From contig JARIET010000130.1 in NCBI GenBank assembly GCA_031127185.1, positions 1 through 7,844 on the forward strand: DNA of 7,844 nt, written 5' to 3'. The translations under genes and the position numbers were made by a program. How positions within the stretch are numbered: position 1 is the stretch's first letter; each line of letters starts with the position of its first letter. This document shows positions 1-6,766 of the stretch, piece after piece. The stretch comes from Gemmatimonadota bacterium. GTDB taxonomy: Bacteria; Gemmatimonadota; Gemmatimonadetes; Gemmatimonadales; Gemmatimonadaceae. The notes below the pieces were generated by a model. It was not told where the DNA came from. It searched no databases and was given only the letters and a program-made list of their open reading frames with translations.

Positions 1-276
1 TGGGGCGCACACGTGTCGGACGAGGAGATCGTGTCTGCGATTCGGCTGCTTGCCGAGACGACCGGAGTGTTCACTGAGACCGCCGGCGGCGCGACTGTCG
101 GTGCGGCCCTGAAGTTGGCCCGTGACGGCAAGCTCACTGCAGATGACGAAGTGGTCATCTGCATCACCGGCAACGGCCTCAAGACGACGGATGTGGTTCG
201 CGACGTCCTGCCCGCGGCGCCGATTGTGGATGCGAAGGTGCGTGAGGTGGCGGCTCTCGTCGCTTCGCGGTCGTAG
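1..276 (+). CDS. thrC: Threonine synthase, C-terminal fragment (5' end outside window)
   Basis: The reading frame is open from the first base and ends at TAG 274-276, leaving the last 91 residues of the protein. The fragment shows the C-terminal pattern of PLP-dependent threonine synthases: a segment with ETAGGATVGAALKLA followed by a predicted beta strand and the signature ITGNGLKTTD, near the end of the chain. The enzyme converts O-phospho-L-homoserine to L-threonine and phosphate in the cytoplasm, the last step of threonine biosynthesis. The PLP lysine and most of the catalytic domain lie upstream of the window and cannot be checked. A GTG at 13 is an internal valine codon (residue 5 of the fragment), not the start. 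The gene is convergent with the DUF3052 gene and separated from it by a short hairpin. A related fold-type II PLP enzyme is the only alternative I considered; the NGLKT motif favours ThrC. Confidence 0.87.
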   Translation, partial: WGAHVSDEEIVSAIRLLAETTGVFTETAGGATVGAALKLARDGKLTADDEVVICITGNGLKTTDVVRDVLPAAPIVDAKVREVAALVASRS

Positions 277-280
277 GGAC

Positions 281-320
281 GGGTCTCGGCTCTATCGGCT
301 GCGTCATCCGGCCGAGACCT
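281..320. terminator. Candidate bidirectional hairpin between convergent genes
   Basis: GGTCTCGGC at 282-290 is perfectly complementary to GCCGAGACC at 311-319, with a possible extra G-U pair at 281/320 and an inner CGG/CCG pairing (296-298 with 308-310). The stem is 9 bp, GC-rich, with a 20-nt loop. It sits 5 bp after the thrC stop and its right arm reaches the first base of the minus-strand stop codon, so it could end transcripts from both sides. Neither strand has a T-tract after the stem, so it is not a classical intrinsic terminator; it might act with Rho or as a 3' end stabiliser. Confidence 0.42.
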
Positions 321-741
321 ATGCGCGACGTTCGGACTTCCGGATGACGAGCTTGAGCCCGCTCCACACCTCGGTCACCGCGCAGACCTTGATGTCTACG
401 TAGCCCATTGGCAGGGCGACTTCGCGGATGACGTCCTCGGTGATGTTGGTCTCAACACCCGAGGACTTTTTGGGCCAGGAGACCCAGATCATGCCGTCCT
501 GGGCCAGCTTGGGGCGGAGGGCCCTGAGGTGGTTGGCGAGGTCGGTTCGCTTCGTAACGAAGACGTGCACCGCGGCGGGCGAAGCAGGCACCGTCGCGGC
601 GAGCTTCACGCCGTCCGGGAGCGGCGCCACGAGCTTCGCGTAGTCCTTGGGAGCGCCGATGGTTGCGACCGTCATCCCGGGCTTGAAGCCGAGCTTGTCG
701 GCGAGGGGCTTGCCGGAATAGCCGGGAGTCGCGGTCTTCAT
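319..741 (-). CDS. DUF3052 domain-containing protein
   Basis: This 140-residue cytoplasmic protein has the features of the DUF3052 family over its whole length. Near the N terminus is GYSGKPLADKLG (about residues 7-18), followed by a GMTVATIGAP strand-turn. The C-terminal half contains the strongly conserved block IWVSWPKKSSGV, then a TEDVIREVALPMG helix and the closing strand VWSGLKLVIRK. Length matches the family. No signal peptide, membrane segment or catalytic motif is visible, and the biochemical function is unknown; the alternating strand-helix pattern suggests a small alpha/beta fold. The start is ATG (739-741 on the reverse strand) with no recognisable Shine-Dalgarno sequence upstream. 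The gene stands alone, convergent with thrC and divergent from the exported-protein cluster, so its neighbours give no functional hint. Family assignment is confident, function is not. Confidence 0.86.
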   Translation of the reverse strand: MKTATPGYSGKPLADKLGFKPGMTVATIGAPKDYAKLVAPLPDGVKLAATVPASPAAVHVFVTKRTDLANHLRALRPKLAQDGMIWVSWPKKSSGVETNITEDVIREVALPMGYVDIKVCAVTEVWSGLKLVIRKSERRA

Positions 742-749
742 CTTGGGTC

Positions 750-755
750 AATCTA
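750..755 (-). promoter_or_regulatory. Possible -10 element for a leaderless DUF3052 transcript
   Basis: Read on the minus strand, TAGATT (fits TAnnnT) ends 8 nt before the ATG of the DUF3052 gene. That spacing would place the transcription start at or very near the ATG. The 8 nt between (GACCCAAG) contain no Shine-Dalgarno sequence, which is consistent with leaderless translation. No -35 match was found, so this is weak. Confidence 0.2.
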
Positions 756-772
756 CCGCCGCCGTACCACCC

Positions 773-790
773 GTCACGACCTGTCACGAC
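773..790. repeat. Direct repeat GTCACGAC, 10-bp period, possible operator
   Basis: GTCACGAC occurs at 773-780 and again at 783-790, so the two copies lie one helical turn apart on the same DNA face, between divergent genes. A partial inverted copy (GTCGTG, 858-863) lies closer to the cluster start. The arrangement is what a regulator binding site can look like, but an 8-bp repeat in GC-rich DNA can also arise by chance and no regulator gene is in the window. Confidence 0.3.
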
Positions 791-891
791 GCTCTTGGGG
801 TCTGGCCGGCCCCCCCGGGGAGTCGCGGGGTTTTCGGGAATACAGTAGGTTGTATCGGTCGTGGGACACCGCCAGTATTAATAGATAGGCC

Positions 892-898
892 GGAGGGG
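892..898 (+). promoter_or_regulatory. Ribosome binding site deciding the GTG start at 904
   Basis: GGAGGGG lies 5 nt before GTG 904. An in-frame TAG at 886-888 excludes any earlier start, and the next start-like codon would cut into the hydrophobic leader, so this site fixes the start of the DUF1592 protein. Confidence 0.75.
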
Positions 899-903
899 CA
901 CCC

Positions 904-3399
904 GTGAACGTTGTCGCAACACTGTCGACCACGATTTTGCTGCTCGCCGCATTTGGCGGGTCGCGCCGAGCCGGGGCTCCTTCCGCCCCGTCGGTGCCGG
1001 AGCTGCCCGCCCGGCATGCGGCACTCGGCACCCCCATCGCGCATGCACCGCTCCCGCGACACGAGCGCCGCACGCGGCCTTCTCTTTCGGCGGCCGATCT
1101 CAACGCCGTGGTCAGGCGCAGCTGCGCGCGTTGCCACAACAACAACGTTCCGCGCGGCAACCTCTCGCTCGACTCGTTTGACGTAGCCGCCGCGCCCAAG
1201 TCGGCTGAAGTCACCGAACAGATCATCGCCAAGCTGCGCTCGGGCATGATGCCGCCACCGGGAAGCATCCGCCCCAGCGCCGACACGCTCGCAGCCCTGA
1301 TGGAATCGCTCGAGTCCCAGATGGACGCGCATGCAGCCGCGAACCCGAATCCGGGAGCGCGCAGCTTTCAGCGCCTGAACCGCGCCGAGTACAGTGCTGC
1401 CATTCGCGATTTGCTGGGACTGGAGATTGACGCCGGGGCGTACCTCCCGCTCGACACCAAGAGTGAGAATTTCGACAACATCGCCGACGCGCAGCACCTC
1501 TCGCCGTCGCTCCTCGACTCATACCTGCGCGCCGCGAGTGAGGTGAGCTGGACGGCTATCGGGAACCCGCGCGTCACGCCGGCATCTGCGACCTACACCG
1601 TGCCGCGCACCGCCTCGCAGCTCGATCACGTCGAAGGCGCGCCCATCGGCACCCGGGGTGGCATCTCAGTAGTGCACACGTTCCCCGCCGACGGGATGTA
1701 CGCCTTCCGGCTGTTCTTCTATCACGAGACCACCGGCGCGTTTGCCGGCGGAGGAGCGCGCGGCGAGCAGATCGAAGTATCCGTGGACGGTCAGCGCGTC
1801 GCCCTGCTCGACATGGACCGGTGGATGAACGCCTCTGACCCCAACGGGGTGTCGATGGCCACGGAAGCGGTGAAGCTCACCGCCGGCCCGCACCGCGTGT
1901 CGGCCGCCTTCATTCCGCCCTCATTCCAGGGCGTGGTGCAGGATCTTGTCTCACCGCTCAAGTGGTCGCTCTCCAGCACCTCCAACGCCACGGCCTACGG
2001 ATTCTCGCTCCTGCCCCACCTGCGCGACCTCGTGATCGCCGGGCCGACGAACGCGACTGGTGTGTCGGACTCACCGGTGCGCCGCCGCATCTTCAGCTGC
2101 CGCCCGGCTCCCGGTGCGACGGCTGCCGCCGCCCAGCGATGCGCGCGCTCGATTGTCGAACGGCTCACCACGAGCGCATATCGCCGTCCCGTCGCACGAC
2201 AGGAAGTGGATGCCGTGATGGCGCTCTACGACGGCACGGCTGCGACGGAGGGGTTTGAATCCGGAGTGCGGACCGCACTTGAAGCGATCCTCGCGAGCCC
2301 GGACTTCGTCTTCCGGTTCGAACGGGCTCCGTCCACCGTGATGCCGGGCACGAACTACAAGATCAGCGACGTGGATCTCGCATCACGGCTGGCGTTCTTC
2401 ATCTGGGCCGCGCCGCCCGACCATGAACTGATTTCGCTGGGCAGCCAAGGGAAACTCTCCGCCCCGGGCGTGCTCACGGCGCAGGTGCGGCGCATGCTCG
2501 CCGACCCTCGCGCGGCCACGCTGGCCACGCGGTTTGCCGGGCAGTGGCTCCACTTGAGTGACATCGAGAAGGTTCAGCCCGACGTGCGGCAGTACCCGGA
2601 CTTCGACGAGCAGCTCCGGACGGCGATGCGGCGCGAAACCGAACTCGCAGTCGAGTACCTGGTGCGCGAGGACCGGAGCGTGCTCGAGCTCTTCACCGCC
2701 GACTACACCTTCGTCAACGAACGGCTGGCCGCGCACTACGGCATCCCCAACGTGGCAGGTACGCAGTTCCGTCGCGTGGCCCAGACCGATCCCGACCGGC
2801 GAGGCATCCTCGCACACGCCAGTGTGCTGACGCTGACTTCGCAGGCCACACGCACCTCTGCAGTGGAGCGCGGCAAGTGGGTGATGGAAGTGCTCCTCCA
2901 CAGCCCGCCGCCGCCGCCGCCGCCGGGTGTGCCCGATCTCGAAGCCACCGCCGACTCCAAGGATGGGCAGCTGCTCACCGTGCGCGAGCGCATGGAAGAG
3001 CACCGCAGGAATCCGGCCTGTCAGTCCTGCCACAAGATGATGGACCCCATCGGCCTGGCCCTCGAGCATTTCGATGTCACGGGCCGCCGGCGCGTGCGCG
3101 ACAACGGTATGCCGATTGATTCGCGCGGCGACCTCTGGGACGGCACCAAGGTCGCCAACGCCTCGGACCTCCGAAACGCACTGCTCACCTATCGCGAATC
3201 GCTCCTGCGCACTTTCACGCGCAACCTGCTGGCGTACGGCCTTGGCCGTCGAGTCGAGTACTTCGACATGCCGACCATTCGCACGATCGTGCGCGATGCC
3301 GGCGCGCGCGACCACCGCATGTCGGCGTATGTCCTGGGCGTCGTCAACAGTCCCGCCTTCCGGATGCAACGAGTCGAGTCTGCCTCCGAGCAGCATTGA
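904..3399 (+). CDS. Exported two-CxxCH DUF1592/DUF1588/DUF1585 protein (planctomycete-type cytochrome c)
   Basis: This 831-residue protein has the standard architecture of the family. An N-terminal hydrophobic leader (about residues 3-17) is followed by a cytochrome c-like domain with CARCH (C74, C77, H78) and candidate axial methionines in GMMPPPG (M115/M116). Next comes a DUF1587 segment (about 154-215, FQRLNRAEYSAAIRDLLGL), a beta-rich region resembling a carbohydrate-binding-type sandwich (about 245-345), DUF1595 (about 412-473), DUF1592 (about 485-617, with FADYTFVNERLAAHYGIP-like text), DUF1588 (about 630-735, containing a second motif CQSCH, C706/C709/H710) and DUF1585 (about 755-825). 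Two CxxCH motifs predict two covalent c-type hemes, implying Sec export and periplasmic heme attachment. The enzymatic role of the family is not established; electron transfer or oxidation of a polymer or other substrate is inference. The leader lacks positive charges in its n-region, so the signal peptide is atypical. The gene is followed after 66 bp by its usual partner, DUF1552. Confidence 0.9.
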   Translation: MNVVATLSTTILLLAAFGGSRRAGAPSAPSVPELPARHAALGTPIAHAPLPRHERRTRPSLSAADLNAVVRRSCARCHNNNVPRGNLSLDSFDVAAAPKSAEVTEQIIAKLRSGMMPPPGSIRPSADTLAALMESLESQMDAHAAANPNPGARSFQRLNRAEYSAAIRDLLGLEIDAGAYLPLDTKSENFDNIADAQHLSPSLLDSYLRAASEVSWTAIGNPRVTPASATYTVPRTASQLDHVEGAPIGTRGGISVVHTFPADGMYAFRLFFYHETTGAFAGGGARGEQIEVSVDGQRVALLDMDRWMNASDPNGVSMATEAVKLTAGPHRVSAAFIPPSFQGVVQDLVSPLKWSLSSTSNATAYGFSLLPHLRDLVIAGPTNATGVSDSPVRRRIFSCRPAPGATAAAAQRCARSIVERLTTSAYRRPVARQEVDAVMALYDGTAATEGFESGVRTALEAILASPDFVFRFERAPSTVMPGTNYKISDVDLASRLAFFIWAAPPDHELISLGSQGKLSAPGVLTAQVRRMLADPRAATLATRFAGQWLHLSDIEKVQPDVRQYPDFDEQLRTAMRRETELAVEYLVREDRSVLELFTADYTFVNERLAAHYGIPNVAGTQFRRVAQTDPDRRGILAHASVLTLTSQATRTSAVERGKWVMEVLLHSPPPPPPPGVPDLEATADSKDGQLLTVRERMEEHRRNPACQSCHKMMDPIGLALEHFDVTGRRRVRDNGMPIDSRGDLWDGTKVANASDLRNALLTYRESLLRTFTRNLLAYGLGRRVEYFDMPTIRTIVRDAGARDHRMSAYVLGVVNSPAFRMQRVESASEQH
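2905..2925 (+). repeat. (CCG)7 trinucleotide run encoding Pro7
   Basis: Seven identical CCG codons encode residues 668-674 of the DUF1592 protein, in the loop before GVPDLE of the DUF1588 part. A proline-rich loop is normal at this point in the family. The use of one codon throughout makes a perfect microsatellite that could change length in frame. A run of seven prolines would be expected to need elongation factor P for smooth translation. Confidence 0.8.
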
Positions 3400-3452
3400 G
3401 TCCTGCCACACCGAATTCCAGCAAGCCGTCGAGATGATTTCGCTTCCCCCGC

Positions 3453-3456
3453 GGAG
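3453..3456 (+). promoter_or_regulatory. Ribosome binding site of the DUF1552 gene
   Basis: GGAG lies 9 nt before ATG 3466. It supports this start over the internal ATG at 3487 (residue 8), which would leave almost no n-region before the twin-arginine motif. The rest of the 66-bp gap (3400-3465) shows no hairpin terminator, consistent with co-transcription with the upstream gene. Confidence 0.55.
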
Positions 3457-3465
3457 ACCCCACGC

Positions 3466-4842
3466 ATGACGTTTATTGGAAAGCAGATGCCGCGCCGCAC
3501 CTTCCTGCGCGGCATGGGTGCAACAGTCGCACTGCCGATGCTCGATGCCATGGTACCGGCGCGCAACCTCGTGCGGCTCGGCAACGCCGTCGATCCGACG
3601 CGGCTCATCTGCATCGAGGCGGTGCACGGCGCAGCCGGCTGCAGCCCGTACGGCTCCACGCAGCACTACTGGTCGCCGGCCGCGACCGGCAGCGCGTTTG
3701 ACCTCACGCCGTCCGCACTGCTCCCCATGGAGCCATGGCGCAAGTACATGACCATCGTGAGCAACACCGACGTACGAATGGCAGAAGCCTACAAGTCCGA
3801 GGAGATCGGCGGCGACCACTTCCGGTCCAGCGCCGTGTTCCTCACGCAGGCGCACCCGACGCAGACCGAAAGCTCCGACATCTTCGTCGGCACCTCGCTG
3901 GACCAGCTCCACGCACAACGCTTTGGACAGGCCACGCCGATTCCGTCCATGCAACTCTGCATCGAGCCGGTCGATCGCGCCGGTGGCTGCGCCTACGGCT
4001 ACTCCTGCGTCTACACGGACACGATCAGCTGGGCGTCGCCCACGGAACCGCTCCCGATGATCCGGGATCCACGCGTGGCCTTTGACCAGATGTTCGGCGC
4101 GGGCGGAACGAGTGCCGAGCGCGCGGCCCGGAGGAAGACCACGGGCAGCATCCTCGATTTCATCACCGATCGCGTGGCGGCACTCCGGCGCGAACTCGGC
4201 GCAGTGGACCGCGAACGAATGGAGCAGTACCTCGAAAACGTCCGCGAAATCGAGCGGCGGATCCAGGCCGTTGAGGCGCGCAATTCGACCGGTGAAGTGC
4301 GCGAGCTGGCCGGCGCTCCGGCTGGCGTGCCCGATTCGTACGAAGAACACATCAAGCTGATGTTCGACCTGCAGGTGCTGGCGTTCGAGGCCGACATGAC
4401 GCGCGTTTTCTCTCTCAAGACCGGGCGCGACGCGTCGGGACGCGTGTTCCCCGAGAGCGGCGTCTCCGCCGGGTTTCACAACGCGTCGCACCACGGCAAC
4501 AACGCCAAGCGCGTCACCGAGTACTACCAGATCAACAAGTACCACGTGGCCATGCTGCCGTACCTGATGGAGCGCCTGAAGAACACGATGGACGGCGGCA
4601 CGCCGCTGCTCGACAAGACGATGATCATCTACGGCTCGCCCATGGCCGACAGCAACGTGCACAATCACCGGCGTGCACCGCTGGTCGTACTCGGCGGCGC
4701 CAACGGCCAGCTCAAGGGCAACCTGCACGTGAAGGCGGCGGACGGCACACCGATGGCCAATGCCATGCTCACCCTGCTGCACAAGCTCGGCCACGACGAC
4801 ATGCAGACCTTTGGCGACAGCGCCGGGGAGATGGCGCTGTGA
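3466..4842 (+). CDS. Tat-exported DUF1552 protein
   Basis: The 458-residue product starts with a twin-arginine signal: PRRTFLRG (residues 9-16) followed by the hydrophobic stretch MGATVALPMLDAMVPA (17-32). The body matches DUF1552, the near-constant partner of DUF1592 proteins. Visible motifs include GGDHFRSSAVFLTQAHP (115-131), GFHNASHHGN (336-345) and IIYGSPMADSNVHNHRR (387-403), with a charged helical segment at about 225-285. The histidine/aspartate-rich motifs and their order resemble the alkaline phosphatase/sulfatase-like DUF1501 group, so a metal-binding hydrolase-like fold is possible, but no activity is known for the family. Five cysteines (49, 59, 165, 175, 181) are in the mature part, with no CxxCH. 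The Tat signal implies export in folded state, perhaps with a metal or cofactor already inserted. The stop codon overlaps the next start (GTGA), suggesting translational coupling. Confidence 0.9.
   Translation: MTFIGKQMPRRTFLRGMGATVALPMLDAMVPARNLVRLGNAVDPTRLICIEAVHGAAGCSPYGSTQHYWSPAATGSAFDLTPSALLPMEPWRKYMTIVSNTDVRMAEAYKSEEIGGDHFRSSAVFLTQAHPTQTESSDIFVGTSLDQLHAQRFGQATPIPSMQLCIEPVDRAGGCAYGYSCVYTDTISWASPTEPLPMIRDPRVAFDQMFGAGGTSAERAARRKTTGSILDFITDRVAALRRELGAVDRERMEQYLENVREIERRIQAVEARNSTGEVRELAGAPAGVPDSYEEHIKLMFDLQVLAFEADMTRVFSLKTGRDASGRVFPESGVSAGFHNASHHGNNAKRVTEYYQINKYHVAMLPYLMERLKNTMDGGTPLLDKTMIIYGSPMADSNVHNHRRAPLVVLGGANGQLKGNLHVKAADGTPMANAMLTLLHKLGHDDMQTFGDSAGEMAL
4825..4842 (+). promoter_or_regulatory. 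Ribosome binding site and GTGA start/stop overlap
   Basis: GGGGAG at 4825-4830 sits inside the end of the DUF1552 gene, 8 nt before GTG 4839. The GTG shares bases with the TGA stop (4840-4842), giving a 4-bp overlap. This fixes the start of the ankyrin gene and points to translation of the two proteins in coupled amounts. Confidence 0.7.
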
Positions 4843-6737
4843 GCGCGCGCAGCGTGGGTCGAACGACCCTGCGCGTGGCGGGCATGATGTCGGCGATCAG
4901 CCTGCTTGCAGGCGCGCAGACGCCGACGCCATCACGCATGGTTGCACTGGCCACCCCGTCGGGATCAGCGGTGGCCGACGCCGCCGCGCGCCGCGACGTG
5001 GCGGCCGTTCGCGCGCTCGTTCGGCAGGGCGCCAATGTCAACGCCGCCCAGGGCGACGGCATGACGGCACTCCATTGGGCGGCCCGCAACGGCGACGCTG
5101 AACTCACGTCGCTGCTGCTTCAGGCCAAGGCGGGCCTCAAGGGCACCACCAGGATTGGCGCGTTTACGCCACTCCATCTGGCCGCCGAGGGCGGACACGC
5201 GGCTGTGGTCGCATCGCTGCTCAAGGCGGGCGCGGCTCCCGCGGCAACGACAACCACCGGCGTGACCGCGCTTCATCTCGCCGCGCTCGCGGGAAGCGCC
5301 ACTGCCGTCGGTGCATTGCTCGACCACGGGGCCAACGTGAATGCGCGTGAACCCGATTGGGGTCATACGCCCCTGATGTTCGCCGCTGCACGGGGTCGCA
5401 CTGATGCGGCGCGCCTGTTGATCAAGCGGGGTGCGGACCTTTCGGTGACTGCGCGAGTGCAGGATCTCATGGCGCTGTGGACAGAAGACCGCGCCACCAA
5501 GAACCGGCGCAACCAGGTGCTCGCCACGCTGCGCAAGCAGCAAGGAGCAGACACCGTCGCTGGTTGGCATCCCGACCCGAAGCAGGTGCAGGAAGCGGTA
5601 CGTGCTGCGCTGGCGCTCGAGCGCCGCGGGGCGTCGACTGTGGCGGCGGTGGATGCGGCGGCAGCGAAGGACTCGGCCGAAGACGCCGCGCGCGCCGTGG
5701 TGGCCGGAAACGGCGGCGACGATGACCCGCCGGGATACACTGAGATGGTCGGGTTTCAGGGTGGGCTCACGGCGCTGTTGCTTGCCGTTCGTGAAGGGCA
5801 CGCGGAAACAGTGCGCGCGTTGCTCGACGGCGGGGCGGACATCAACCAGGTGACGCCCGCGGACAAGACGACCCCGCTGCTGCTGGCGGCGATCAACGGA
5901 CACTACGATCTCGCCAAGCTGCTCCTCGCGCGAGGCGCGAACCCGAACCTCGCGAGCGACGCCGGCGCCACGCCGCTGTATGCCGTGATCAACAAGGAGT
6001 GGGCACCAACGTCGCGCACGCCACAACCGACGTACCACCAACAGCAACAGACGTCCTACCTCGAACTGATGGACACGCTGCTCAAGGCCAAGGCAGATCC
6101 CAACGCCCGCCTCACACGCAGCCTCTGGTACACGACCTACAATCGCGACAACCTGCGGGTGGATTTCAAGGGTGCGACGGCATTCTGGCGCGCAGCGTAT
6201 GCCACGGATATCCCCGCCATGAAGCTCCTGCTCGCGCATGGTGCCAACGCGGCCCTGCCCACGCTCCGTGGCCCTGTGCGCCCCGGGCGCGGCGGCGCCC
6301 CGGGCGGTGCCGATGTTCCGGTGCGGCTCGACCCGTCTGGCCTGCCCCCGGTTCCCGAGGGCGGCCCCGGCATCCCGCCAATCGTGGCCGCCGCCGGTGT
6401 CGGCTACGGTCAGGGATTCGCCGCGAACGATCATCGCCACGCCCCCGATAGCTGGCTCCCCACGGTGAAGTTTCTCGTGGAACAGCTCGGCGCCGATGTG
6501 AACGCCAGGGACGCCAACGGGTTCACCGCGCTGCACTTCGCCGCCGCACGCGGCGACAACGACATGATCCGCTACCTCGTGTCGAAGGGTGCGGATGTGA
6601 AGGCGGTCGCCCGCTCGGGTCAGACGACAGCGGACATGGCGAATGGCCCCGTGCAACGCATCTCGCCCTACCTCGACACCGTGGCACTCCTCGAGAGCCT
6701 CGGCTCGAAGAACAACCGCAAGTGCATGTCGTGCTGA
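4839..6737 (+). CDS. Exported ankyrin-repeat protein with C-terminal CxxC
   Basis: The 632-residue product begins with a Sec-type signal peptide: Arg-containing n-region, hydrophobic core MMSAISLLAGA (16-26) and a likely cleavage at AGA/QT. About ten ankyrin repeats follow. A first block (about 43-205) has clear copies at TALHWAARNG (76), TPLHLAAEGG (110), TALHLAALAG (143) and TPLMFAAARG (177), each ending in GA(N/D)-type turns. A charged linker with no repeats (about 206-305) separates them from a second block (about 306-475: TALLLAVREG, TTPLLLAAINGH, GATAFWRAAYATD). A Gly/Pro-rich insertion (about 478-540) precedes a last pair including TALHFAAARG (563). The chain ends KNNRKCMSC, placing a CxxC (C629, C632) at the extreme C terminus. 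Ankyrin repeats mediate protein-protein contact, so a periplasmic scaffold or partner-binding role beside the DUF1592/DUF1552 pair is likely; no enzymatic domain is visible. Exact repeat boundaries are by eye. Confidence 0.9.
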   Translation: MSARSVGRTTLRVAGMMSAISLLAGAQTPTPSRMVALATPSGSAVADAAARRDVAAVRALVRQGANVNAAQGDGMTALHWAARNGDAELTSLLLQAKAGLKGTTRIGAFTPLHLAAEGGHAAVVASLLKAGAAPAATTTTGVTALHLAALAGSATAVGALLDHGANVNAREPDWGHTPLMFAAARGRTDAARLLIKRGADLSVTARVQDLMALWTEDRATKNRRNQVLATLRKQQGADTVAGWHPDPKQVQEAVRAALALERRGASTVAAVDAAAAKDSAEDAARAVVAGNGGDDDPPGYTEMVGFQGGLTALLLAVREGHAETVRALLDGGADINQVTPADKTTPLLLAAINGHYDLAKLLLARGANPNLASDAGATPLYAVINKEWAPTSRTPQPTYHQQQQTSYLELMDTLLKAKADPNARLTRSLWYTTYNRDNLRVDFKGATAFWRAAYATDIPAMKLLLAHGANAALPTLRGPVRPGRGGAPGGADVPVRLDPSGLPPVPEGGPGIPPIVAAAGVGYGQGFAANDHRHAPDSWLPTVKFLVEQLGADVNARDANGFTALHFAAARGDNDMIRYLVSKGADVKAVARSGQTTADMANGPVQRISPYLDTVALLESLGSKNNRKCMSC

Positions 6738-6766
6738 TGATGGCTGAACGGACGATTCGCTCGTGA
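6737..6766 (+). other. Nine-codon mini-ORF bridging two operon genes
   Basis: An ATG at 6737 overlaps the ankyrin stop as TGATG (6735-6739). Its frame reads MMAERTIRS and stops at TGA 6764-6766, which overlaps the next gene's GTG start as GTGA (6763-6766). The mini-ORF thus spans the 25-bp gap exactly and could carry a terminating ribosome from one gene to the next by two reinitiation steps. There is no good Shine-Dalgarno sequence before the GTG, which makes such coupling attractive. It may also be chance; the peptide itself is unlikely to matter. Confidence 0.25.

Larger units (their letters stand above)
742..903. promoter_or_regulatory. Divergent intergenic region, presumed promoter region of the 904-7794 cluster
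   Basis: This is the only intergenic stretch from which the + strand cluster could be transcribed. It holds the GTCACGAC direct repeat (773-790), a GGCCGGCC palindrome running into C7G4 (804-820), and an AT-rich pocket around 874-887 (CAGTATTAATAGATA) that stands out in this GC-rich DNA. TATTAA at 876-881 is a 4/6 match to a sigma70 -10 box and TTGTAT at 850-855 resembles a -35 box, but the 20-nt spacing is too long for a normal pair. I therefore call a promoter region without a specific promoter. No small gene or RNA was recognised here. Confidence 0.35.

Noticed and set aside
804..820. GGCCGGCC plus C7G4 as an intrinsic terminator
   Set aside because: The palindrome is short, the possible stem is ambiguous and no T-tract follows at a suitable distance.
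784..1497. Overlapping minus-strand open frames over the start of the DUF1592 gene
   Set aside because: They would overlap the cytochrome motif and the operon promoter region, and show no ribosome binding site or domain.
2383..4794. 803-codon open frame on the minus strand across the DUF1592 and DUF1552 genes
   Set aside because: It lies antisense to two well-supported genes and its translation is low-complexity His/Arg/Ala/Val-rich with no recognisable domain. Long antisense frames are common in high-GC DNA.
4975..6690. Ankyrin gene as a eukaryotic-type effector or recently transferred gene
   Set aside because: It has a bacterial signal peptide, start-stop overlap with the preceding gene and the same base composition as its neighbours, so it looks native to the operon.
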